Of a DNA stretch of 64,000 nucleotides, positions 1 to 12,600 are shown in pieces; position 1 is the stretch's first letter, and each line of letters opens with the position of its first letter. The stretch is from the NCBI RefSeq assembly GCF_964204645.1, contig NC_134028.1, positions 19,690,153-19,754,152 on the forward strand, read 5' to 3'. Origin of the DNA: Tubulanus polymorphus (lineage: Eukaryota > Nemertea > Palaeonemertea > Tubulaniformes > Tubulanidae). The translations under genes were made by a program, and so were the position numbers. The notes below the pieces were generated by a model. It was not told the DNA's origin and did not search any database. It saw only the letters and a program-made list of their open reading frames with translations.

Positions 1-264
1 GCGACTAAAAAAGGTCCAGGACCCGTATCAGTTAATCTTAATGTATTCGATACTGAGAGAGTTTGTAGTTACCCTCGAGAAACAAGACATGTCGGAGTTA
101 GGTCTGATTGTGTGAGTTTTGAAATGTACTTTTCTCTGAAGTGAACGAGGAAATGTGGTTTCAATATCACTGATCATCTGGAACTAAAAACAGAACAAAC
201 ATCTTATCATAATTTCTATCCAGTTGATTATGATCGAGGGAGGGCGGCGCGGTGGAGGATTTAC

Positions 265-556
265 CTGCATGGCTAGACGTTTAAAATATGCATTCTTCTG
301 AATTTTATCAATGTCACCCACAGCGATACCGACCTACAAACAAATACAGAATCATTCATAACGACATTCTTAATCATTTACATCGATTTAACTTTTAATC
401 ATAAAATTTGAAATATAAAAATTCAATTTATCACGATCTATGAACGATATGATATTACAATGTATATATTCTACTATGTATAATTGAAGTAGAAATGCAC
501 GTATGTAAACTAGAACCATGCAGTTTAACAAAACCCAAATCAAATTGTCTCAAAAC

Positions 557-651
<95 letters not shown>

Positions 652-3600
652 TAACTAAATCAAAACTAAGGGTCCAGGGACATCATATGCCCACTTGATA
701 AAATGCTTGCAATCTGACAATTTGAATATTCATCACCCTCTATGGTGAACAAATAAATCAATACTAATAGAACTTTTCCTCTTAACTAGGATTCTACACT
801 TGACTGTCGTTAGAAACATATGCCTACAGATACGAATAAATATACATAATACCATTTTATTCCACTATTCAACGCCCCCGTGATCGAATAAAAAAACCAA
901 TCACTTTGGAATAGCACAATCGTAGGAAATGACACGTGCCACAATTTTGCAATTAATTGTTTTCATAGCATATCACTAAGTACCAATGTATATGGAAATT
1001 TTGTTATTCAACGCCCCCCTGGTGATTATAAACAGACACTTAATGGCTTTGGAACCAACCTCTATCGTAAATTTCACGAGCTACAAATATTAGAAAAAAA
1101 CTGGGTAACCTCAATTCCATGTGAGGAGATGAATCCTATGACAGTGATAACAATTATGAAATGTCAAGATGATGAGTTAAAACCTTTCGATTTTTTCCTT
1201 CAAAAACCGTTTTCCATCTACGATTGAGGACTGATTATTCATTGCGTGCAACATTGACTGATCAGAAAACTCGATCGTCTGATCTGGTATGTCAAGATCA
1301 AAGAATAGGCCTACCCACCACGATTTCTTATTCAGAAAAATACAAATCCTTTTAGTGAGCTATTTGGTCTCAGATTTCAGGCTGAACTTTGGGAAAGGAC
1401 TGCAGATGTGGATGATCGTATAAACCAAAATATGGAGACAATCCGTTGAAATTTCCGAACCGGATTCCGCCTATGGACGGATGGAAAAGTGAAATGCAAC
1501 AACCCGCTGCGACTTATTGGGTCATCAATTGGCTAAAAGCATATAAGCATCGCAGCATGGTGTTAAACGGGCATTCCAAACACATTCCATTATTAAACAT
1601 TCCAAATTAAGAGTTAACCGTGGGTTAAGGAATGGTGAGGTCGTTCTGGATGTAAGGTAGTTCAGGTTTTGGTGTAAAGTGGTGTAAAGTGGTTCAGATG
1701 GTTTTAGGTGTAATGGTTCAGATGGTTCTGGCGGTCGTAGTTATGAACATACCAATAGATTCATGATCATGATGGGCATCACAATAACGAATACAACTAA
1801 TAGAATAAAACCATCGTGTTTGAACGGACCCAAGTCTGAGTGTACAAAACTATCCATATAATTGATTTCGCCTAGAGTCATAATCATTACAGTCACCGTG
1901 TTTTCTTCAAACGTCTCAAATACCGGCTGAAAATACACATCATTATATATTCATACACATACATTTCATCCCGGTATATCGAGCCCCCCGTGGGTTCAAT
2001 TATCTCTCCGCCACCCCTCACCCCGAGTCGCTGTGGCAACACTAAAGGCATGTCCATCTATGCATGATCGTTTGGTATTATCTATAGCTCAGGCCGGGAT
2101 TTGCATAATTAAGCGAAGAAATTAAGCCTGGATTATCATTAAATAATGTTGCTGCTGCTGCACCTATGCGCCAACTCCAAAACAAAAAACACAACAATCC
2201 GATAAAGTGTAAAAAATGGGCATGCAGCCATGCGCAAAAACAAGAAATCCAATTGAAATAAATCAAAAACACCAATATGAAACACTAGGAGTTATTCGAT
2301 TGGTTTGATTTAAATTGGTTGGACGTGTTTTCTTGCTTTACAGAGGTCAGCACGACTAGCAGGCTGTTTATAATGTAATTACCAGCAAATTCATGATAAT
2401 TATAGGCATCAATATGACAAACATTAATAATAAAATGTTTGCGTCATGTACAAATGGCCCCAAATCAACATCGACGAAATTATCGATGTAATTGATTTCA
2501 CCGATTGTATTCACAGCGATACACACAACATTACTGATATAATCAGAGAATACAGCCTGAAAATATAGAATATATCAATCAGAGTGAGGGGCGGTAGAGG
2601 ATGCAACACAACCCAGACACAGAGCTCCCAAGTGAGGAGGGACGGTTCGGTTTGAGATACAACCTACCAATTTTCCCATAACGATGTAAAATGCGCTTCC
2701 GAATGCACAAATAAAAAAGAACACAATAACCAACATCTGAAATACAGAGATATGAGGATATAGATGTTAAGTGACAATATATACCCCACACTGTGGGTTG
2801 GGATGTCAACCCAGTCACATTTACCTTTATCGCTGATTTAAAAACTGCCGTGAACATTATCAGATAAATTCCCAACCAATCAACCCTGTGAATAGAAAAT
2901 TTAAACATTCAAATACATATAACAGCCTGTTCTATTCATAATCTATCATTATTTGCCATCAAAAAGGTATTTCAGTGCAAAATAAATTCATGCATTCATT
3001 CATCCGTAGTGTCCTTTGTGATGTAGATACTTAAAGTACCTCTCTTGAATTGTTCATCGTGAGAGTGCCGCCATAGTATATGTCCTACTTTATGTTTCAT
3101 GGTTGTGTCTAAGGTTTCTATGAAATACGTTGCTCCCCTCTTGAAAAATATTAGTGCTCTCCGTATCTATTTTTCCACACTTTAAAGTTGCCCGGATTGC
3201 ATTGTGATCTGAATGGCAGCATCATCGCTGATTCAAACTCATCGGCTGAGGAGCCGCTCGAGGTTTCGATTGTGTTGATGTCAATCCATTCATATGATGT
3301 TACTTCTGGTTGACAATATTCGGAGGAGAGGGAGGAAGCGAGGGGAGGAGGGGTGGTGGTTTTACCTGCGCATGTACATGATGAAATTAAACCAACTGAG
3401 GAACATAGCGATCCATCCACATCTCCACTGCATCAAACACGGTTTAGTCATTGGTGGAAATATATATCCACAAGTACTGATTAATAGCGCTAGCACCAGG
3501 TAGTTATACACATCAAGGAAATACGACATTTTCTACAAATAGAGATTATCGATAGATATTGAAACATTCTTTGGTAAAAACGTTAATTGTCGTTAATAAA

Positions 3601-6600
3601 CGTTATTTGGAGCGATTTTTTACCTGTCTAATTAGTGAGAAAACCTCGCGTACGAAGAACGTGACTATCATCACCAGCAACAGAACATCAACAACAGCGA
3701 AAAAAGTATAATCATGATCCTGACGCATTTCCCACGTCATCTGACCATTCTGTCAAATATCACATATCAATTCTTTGATTAATAAATAGCTAAATGTCAA
3801 ACTATTTGCAAGGCAAATACAAAGATTGTGTCATTCTAAAATATCGAAATCCTCATTAGAATTGAAACACCAAATCATTCATGAAAGTAGGAAAATTGGA
3901 TATATCTTACCTTCATGTAAAAATCCACTAATGTGGAGTTCAACATTTCAGTTTCATTGAGGTAAATTGGACAATGATTGACTTCGTCGAATAGAGTTGT
4001 GTTTATAGGAGAACCAACGACATGAGCCGTGTAGATATTCAATAACAATACAAACATCACATAGAATAACAGATTACTGTAGAAGAGATACCGAACACAT
4101 TTCACCCTGAAATTTAAGCAGAATATGGATGTTTGTACAAGTCATTCCATTCCGAACACATTATAGATATGGCTATGATAGACTTACCATTTAACTGAGA
4201 GTAGATTCTGGGAGAGAGGATGAGATAATAGATCCGTGGATTTAACCTTTACCATTGCCTGTTAATTAACAATCAGTAAACAATGAGTAAATCATAGGCA
4301 AATAATTAGTAAATGATAGGACTGAATGTTCTACATACATTCATAGCAAACCATCTTTGTTTTTGACACATCGGATCATCAGGTCCCGGATCTAAAAACG
4401 TGTAATCAAATGTCACCTGAAAAATGTGAATCTTTATAGTTTTATTCTGACGGGAGGCGGGGGCAGGTAGGTCGTGTAGACTATCTATAAATCGTAAATT
4501 AGTAGCAGGGGTGCATCCAGGAATTTTGAAAAGAAGTGCACGTGTCTGAGAAGCCAAATGTTTTGTAAGAGCAATTTTTTAATTTAGAAAACCCACGCAC
4601 ACCCCCGAAAGCCACCCCTGAATAGGACAGGGAGAGCATCACGGGAGGAGGAGGGTGGTGAGGTGTACAGTGAAATACCTCAAGATTTTTATCCTCATGA
4701 TCATCAGTTGATGCGCGGACGCAGTGGTCCATTACTACTTTAGCTGCTTCCGGTAAACGTTCAATCAGTCTCTGCATCGGTGTATATTCATTCTTATCCC
4801 TGATACACATTGACTTTCTCCAACTACAATATATAAACAATCACATTATCAGGGGCACCAGTTAGGGGTGCAGGGTGTATTCTTGATACGCTAGACCATT
4901 TCAAAGTATTGACCATAGACTGCATGACCAGTACAAGATACAGTTTTCAAAATCAATAACAATGTGCTCTTAACTTTTATTAATTTCAGAGAAAAATAAG
5001 CTAATCATGACGAATATTCTATGACTTTTTTCAATCTAATTAGAATTGGGTTTCGCGCCCGACGTACCTCTCAACACTATCCCAATTACATTTTTAGTCA
5101 GAAACGAAAGCTGCCCTATACTTGCGATATTTCTTTCGTTTGAAAGCACAAACTAACCAAAGCTCCAGGGAAAATTCGTTCTCATTCTTTATGCTCAATA
5201 ACTATCGTGTCGTGAATAAATCTATGTACAGATAGATATCTATAATAATAAGGTTTTATAAATTTCTTTCGTAAATCGTGAAATCTATAGGGCATTTTAG
5301 AATAAAATGATATTCATCTTCAAGATCATTTCCATTGCGAAATCTACAGTTCCTCTGTTGTCTCTCCACTGGAGGTCTTTGCCACCTCCCCGTTTCGATT
5401 AAGAAAATGTATGGCTACTCATTCGTATTTTAGCTAAATTCGTATCAATCAGTCTTAAATATGTTTCTTTTTAGAACATTGATTTTGATTCTCTGTAAAA
5501 TGTAACTTTTTTCTGTATTCATTTAACTTCCCATGCCAGGTTTGAATGAACTTATCTTAAATTATAGAACAAGTCATAAGCTAAGTATGTACGTACAACT
5601 TTGCAGTTGATGAATGTGAAAGAAATATGCATGAGCCTCAATAAATTGGAAATACTATGTAATTTCTCAATTTGACCACCCTTGATGGACGTATGGGGAA
5701 ACCAATGACCTTGATTTCCACCAGAATCGTAGAACGTGTCATAACAGACTAGGTTATTGTATACAATCTCCGAATATGAACGAGAACTGAGGAAACTAAC
5801 ACGGACGGGCCACTGAGTGCGTAACAATCGACTTATCCCAAAAACCCGTCTAATATATTGTTTTGGATCTTGATATAGGGATTAACAATGTTGTTTATTT
5901 GTTTGGTAGGATTTTGATTGATTTGTTCGACTATAAAGTCAACACTAACTGTTGGAAAAACGCATCATTGTTACATAATTAACTAGGGCTAGGGACACCA
6001 TAAAATGTTTGAACATATGACAATTTGAAAATTCAACGCCCCTAGGGAACGTATACAGAAACGATGACCTTGAAATTTGCTACAATCATGGGACATATAA
6101 GAAGCTACAACTTTGCAATTGAATTTGATAACAAAATACGCATAGATCCCAATATGAATTGAAAAACAACAATTCAACGCCCCCTGGTTAATGTATGCAA
6201 AACAAATGACTTTTTAAATCGCCATTTCATAGGAACGCATCATGATCTACAACTTTGGTATTGATTGTGATCACAAAAAATGCTTAATTTTCAATTTGAA
6301 ATGTTGTATTTGATATAATATAAGGTATCATAATTCAGCTCAGTTTCAATATTGTTGGGGAGAACAATACCGGGTAAGCCCAATTCCATGTACAGGCATA
6401 TGTCCAGGCGATATGTCCCGGTAATGCTTACAATATCGAACATCAAGACTAAGTTATAACATGTCAATATTTTCCTAAAAACCAACCCATATACGAACGA
6501 GAACTGATGGAACCAAGATGACTGCTGACTATATGAAAAATCAGCGTTTCGTCTATTTGTTCGTCAGTACTTTCATGGAATGGCATAGTTTACTGTCAAA

Positions 6601-9600
6601 ATGTGTAAGTGTAACGTCAATCAACACGTTCCCAAATGTTTTGATACTTTCTCAGTTTGTATCAAAAATATTGCCAATTTCTGGTCCTTAAGTCCTGAAA
6701 AATGATAAATTTACAGCGTAAAATCGTACAAACGTGTCAATTATACTTCTAAACGCTTTATTCGCGCACCAGTTGGCAATATTTTTGATAAAAACTGAGA
6801 AAGTATCAAAACATTTGGGAACGTGTTAATCGTGTTATTTCGGCTATACGACACAAGGGGTCGATCGATCCGGTAAGGATAGTATATTTGGTTTATTTTT
6901 GTTCCGACAGTCTATATATACATTGAGCCAATCAGATGCGTTGCTTCTCACTGTTTTTCACCAGCAACCTGTCCACCGAGGAAATTATGGGTGGTGTATA
7001 AGACCTAATAGTCAGAATATGAATTTGCAAACTATGTTCAAAATGATAAAAACCTTTTATGTTTAAGTAGCGCCAATGCAGCCTCATTGGCTAAGCTGTT
7101 TATTGCGACGTCTAGTGGCGAATGGCCGTGCGAATTCCTCAATGTGACGTCAGCATGGCGTTCTAATAGTAACCGAACTGCATCAGCGTGATTACTCGAA
7201 CAGGCGTGATGTAATGAGGTGTTCTACAAAATACAAACATGTACAACATTCACTTGTGACGGATGCGATCGCAGCCCAGCTTGTGTCGACTGCGCTCCGA
7301 ACTGACAACTGCAACGGCTCAGATGGTCGCGTGATAAGCATTTTGAGAATAAATTTGAATTATTTTGAATAATTAAGAAATATATTTCTATTAGAAAAGC
7401 TATTTATTTAAGATCTTTATCTTTCTTATTCTGTTTTGAATATAATGTGCGAGTGACATCATATAAAGATGGCGGCTCACACGATAATTCTACCGATTTC
7501 GTTTCTAGATCTTCGGTCACGTGACCATCTGAGCCGTTGCAGTTGCCAGTAATCGTAACCGACATAAGCAGGGAAGCAACTGGGAGGATCTCATATCCCG
7601 CTAATCGGCCGCAGTTGCTGGGGAATCGGAGCGCAGTCGACATCTGGGCTGCGATCGCAGTTGCTCTCGGTTGCGTCGGTAGGAGTCAGTAGGCGTCGCG
7701 TTGCTTTTCGACATAAGCCAGCCTAAAGAGCGCATGGCCGAGTCAGGCGCGGATCTAGGGCCATACAGTGACTACAGCACAGTGAAAAAAGGGCACCAAC
7801 TTTGAAAAGGGCCAGTATTTAATGCCCAGCGAGCGAGTTTGAGTTTGAGTGCATTCATTGGTATCATGCCATTAATTTGCATTCGATTTGATTGTGCCTT
7901 TTTTAGATTTTTGGCGAAATTTGCCCTTTTTTAGCAACAATAATGTCTCTTTTAGAATAGTGCCCTTTTGAGTAAAAAATGCCTTAGATTGCCTTTTATG
8001 ATTTTTGGCAATTTATTTCATTCACATTTTGCTTTAGACCTAGTACAGAAAGGCAATTATTTTTTATGGCGCACAAATTGTGTGCCCTTTTCTTTACTTT
8101 TTTCCCGAAACAAAAAATTTTCAAGGGCATTTGAAAACTGCGACTACCGCACGTGCTGCATGTGCGATAGTCTAGATCCGCGCCTGTGAGTGGATTTAGT
8201 TCTAATCAGGCAAGTGGTCATACAGCTTGTCGTGTATGCGTAATAAACAAACAGATAAGCAAACAAACAAAACGAGTGTTTTACGCATGCGGTGATCAGA
8301 CCACGTGACATATGATTAACATACCTTTACTTTATCGCCATCATTTACATTAGCATGATGATCTAACAATGTGATCATAGTCGGGGTGTTGCCATAGTGA
8401 GCGGCTAATATCAATGCAGTACAGCGGCTATCATCTCTATAAAATCAATTATAGAGATTTTTGATTAATTCTAACATACTTTTCCATTGATCTAAGAAAG
8501 TTTGATACTTACTTTGATGATGTATCTGCCCCCAAAGACAGCAATACTTTAACCACGTGACGATGCCCGTTAATACTAGCCAATAAGAGCGGAGTTCGGC
8601 CATCGATGTCATCGTCGTTTAATTCCGATTTGCTAGCTTCTATTAAACTCTCAGCGCAAGCTAAATTATTCGATTCAGCCGCGATGTGCAACGGAGTTTT
8701 CTCGTCAGTATCTTTAACACTAGCGTCAGCACCAGCTTCCAGTAGAATCCGTAACAACTAAACATCGAATAAATAACATATTTTGAACAGCTCGCCCCAG
8801 GATTCGATCCCCTCAGAAAATATGGTTTAAGTCTATCATCGGGACAGTTGTCAAAGTACAGTATAGAGTTAAAATTCAACTCTTTTCAAATGTTTGAAAT
8901 AAATCTTTTCCAGAAAATGTTTAATTTTGATAAGCAGAAAATAGATAAGATTATAAACAAAATTAAAGTCAAACGAATTCCGTTCGTTTTTTTGTCGCCG
9001 TAAATACCGTTACAATAATGTTTATGTACTTTGATAGCTATAGGTCCCGTGCGAGTAGATGTGCAGTATGTTATCGATATTGGCGTTTCGAAACAACAAT
9101 TACAATTGCGAATTTTGGGGATTATTCTATAATTAGATATGCTCATATTTTGTTTTTGATAATTGTTTTTTCGTGGATGGGGAGCATCTCAAAATCTCAA
9201 TAGATCTGTCAATTAGAATAACAGTCTTAATAGGTTTTAATAGTTCGGCAGTCGTGATGAATCCACCCAACCTCCTTCCGCGAGTTATTCTAATTGAAGT
9301 AGCTATCGAAATTTTGAGATGCTCCCTTAGTACACCATCAATATATCGGGGGCTAGACTGGTTGCCATCAACCTGCTGTCTGTTCACACCCTTAGACGTT
9401 CGATAGACATTCACCGTTTTCCCAAAAAGCCGTTCGTCCAGGCGTCGCCACCCCCTGTGGCAGTACCCCAGACATTTGTCATCGGTAATGAATTAGGGTG
9501 TCATGTCTGAACCATCAATAGACAAACATTCGACATTTGTGAAAAAATGTGTTTAGGCTTCGACATTGAAAAGGTAATCGCCCGAAGGGGTGCGTACAGT

Positions 9601-12600
9601 CAGCAGTTTGACTGCTGCATTAAAGGAGCGGACAGTGGGATACTGATAAAACACGTACCGAATTATTGCCCACATACGCGGCGTAGTGTAAAACAGTTTG
9701 ATCGTTCCTATCTTTTCTGTCTAAAATCGATTTACCATTCTTCTGCAAAATGCATAAATACACTGCATCGGTTAGAGAAACATTCCCCGCCGCCCGACCC
9801 CCTCAAATACCACCAGGCTCCATAAACTTACGGCTAATATAGACATGACAGTCATACTATGTTCACCTTCTACAGCCCAGTGAAGACATGTTTTTAAAGA
9901 TGTATCTAATGAATTGATTTGCGCTCCGTTATCCAATAGAAACTCAACAGCTTCCGTCTGACCTTTCCAACATGCCACGTGCAACGGACCTAGATTATTG
10001 ATGTCTTTAGCATTGATATCCGCTCCCTACAACGAACAATGGATAATTAACATCACACTCCCTGCAAAACGCATTAATAGCACCCAATTATTCATGCGCT
10101 GTACAAGTAAATTCCTTCATGATTCATAATTATCCCACCTGTCCAGACAGCACGTGGGTACACCACAGATGTGGTTCAACCTAGGAGAGATAATTGCGTG
10201 TACGTTCAACCAGGGAGAGAGGTGGTTGAACCCCAACTGACGGAAGAAAACAGTCTCGTGGATCTCGACATAACTACGTAGCCTGTGTTCAATACAATTA
10301 TTCAGCTGAACTATTGTGGTTATGAAGTGTAGAGCCCGGACTGATTGCCATTTGATCTTCTTTTGGTATACCCTTGGTTGGTGTTTGATAAACAACTGAC
10401 AAGACGCCTGATTTCGTGAATTACCTGATCCATGAGTATTTTAATGATATCCACACGATCATACATAGCCGCTTTATGAAGAGGAGTCATTTGTTCGCAA
10501 TCACGAGGGTCTATTTCCGCTTTCCAATCCAGGAGCAACTGAACTAACTCAGAGAATCCGTTCACTGCTGCGATATGTAACGGGCTCATTAGATTCGCCT
10601 GTGAAAAATTAATTAACATAGACATGAATGACGATTTGTCTTATTAAGCTCACGATACATTTATCGCTGTTTTTTAACCTTGGGTATCATTTGTTGGGTT
10701 GAAATCCCTTTTATCGTTTTTATATTCCAGTTGTATTTATTCCACAGCAAGCAAGTCGAAGTTATGGTGGTGGTGGTGGGGATAGGAAGTGGGGTTGATA
10801 GAAGTAAAGTGTTTCCCTGCCTCAAATTCTCAGTAGGGGGGATGTTAACCCAGCGATGTTTTGAATCTTCTTATTTACGGATTTTTTGTAGTTGTAAAGA
10901 TGAGACATGGGGGGGGGGGTGTATGTAGAGCGGGGGATTGTGCAGCTACTGTAGTAAAAATGTAAAAACGATCTTGTTAGGAATAAATCATTGCCCTTTG
11001 ATATAAAAGTAGTTATATATGCATGAGCCGTAGAGAGTGCGCAAAACTAACTCTGTTGAGGGGCTTAGGAGATGCCAGCTGTCAGGTTAAAAACGGAAGC
11101 ATTTACAAACTTACCGTGGTTTCATTTAAAGTAGTTAATTCCAAATCACTTCCCTATAGAATACATTCGTAAATACATGCAATAACTATACAACTGATAC
11201 ACATAAAGCATTAATGAAATACAGCTCCAGAAAACTACAAGCTAAGAATGAAATAAAACACAAATAATTTGAGTGAAATCAATGAGAATATTTCATGCGT
11301 ACCTTTCTAACATTAACATCGGCACCTTCATTCAGTAGTAGCCTACCACACTACAAAATGTAATGTCAAAATAGAATCAGCAGAATGTAGGGACGAACTT
11401 GTTCGAAATCATCGGAATGGAACATCAGCGAGATTCAATAAAAAAACAGCAACAAAACTAAGGTCAAACTGATGTTGAAATTTGCACATTACATTGCATA
11501 CTGACCTCTAAATTTCCGTTTTGTACAGCGTAATGTAAACTAGTATTGCCTTCATTGTCTTTTTTACCGATATAAAAACATTTATTCTCCGGTTTATAAT
11601 CTTTCGAATCAGTTACTGAAACATAATTAAAAATCTTCAAAAATGAATCCTTGGAAAACTATGACATTTTTCTCTATATCAACGTTGTGCTTATTTGTTC
11701 ATAATTACATTTCGCATATATGAATAAATGCGCTTTTCGATAGGGCCCCTATGTGTTCTAGTAAGATGGTGATGTCTCTAGCATGGACGAAAATATGCGC
11801 CTCCTTGAAGGAACGGCACGATCCGGAACAAAAGCTTATTCAAACAGGCTGCTGTTTCAAAAGACTTGAATTGCAAATATATATCGTTGGAATCGAATCG
11901 ACAGTGTGTAGATGGATGAAAATAGCTTATTCAAGTTCATTTAAAGCAAAAAACATTTGAGACTGCGTTTATAGTATTTAGTGGTTTTATAGTTTTATTA
12001 TGTGGGCCGGGAGTTTGTACCTGCATCGATCAATAATCTCATTACTTCTGGATGACCTTCACCTGATGCTAACATCAATGGCGTCATATCATTGATATCT
12101 TTAGCCAACGGATTAGCGCCTTTATCCAACTATAAATGAAGTGTGAATCAATTAGATTGAATCATGAACTCTAAAACTGATTCCTATTTAGAGTCCATGA
12201 GTGAATCAAATAGCAGTAATGCTTCACGAGCTCATCAATGATTGACCTACCAGGATCTTACAGGTCTCTGGACTACCATGCAGTGCCACCTCGTGGAGGG
12301 GCGTACTGTCATCATCGTCGGTAACATTAGCGTTGGTTATACCCTGATCTTTGGATTCCAATAAAATCTAGCAAATTAGAAAATCAATAATTACGAACTA
12401 TCTCAAATGACAGAGTCACTGCCTGAGACTTTTTATACAATACCTGAACCATTCGCTGAAAACCTCTCCTAGCTGCCACGTGAAAAGCAGTTTTACCTTT
12501 AGCATCAACTGCCATCACATTAGCCTTGAATTTCAATAAAATTTGCGCCACTTCACGGCAATCATATTTACTAGCTAACATCAACGGGGTCGAATTCTCA

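Noticed and set aside
1-60. Possible acceptor (ttttttag) on the minus strand at the left edge, suggesting the next TRPA exon.
   Set aside because: Only four bases of the putative exon are in the window and they do not give the usual VxLH continuation.
3151-3420. Minus-strand frame of 89 codons overlapping the TRPA S3-S4 exon.
   Set aside because: It is a shadow in another frame of the real exon 3366-3532 and runs into the intron.
3366-3532. Apparent frameshift in the TRPA S3-S4 exon (two frames seem open over different halves).
   Set aside because: Re-reading base by base gives one open frame ([16 protein letters not shown]) that ends in phase with the next exon; the first impression came from dropping two bases.
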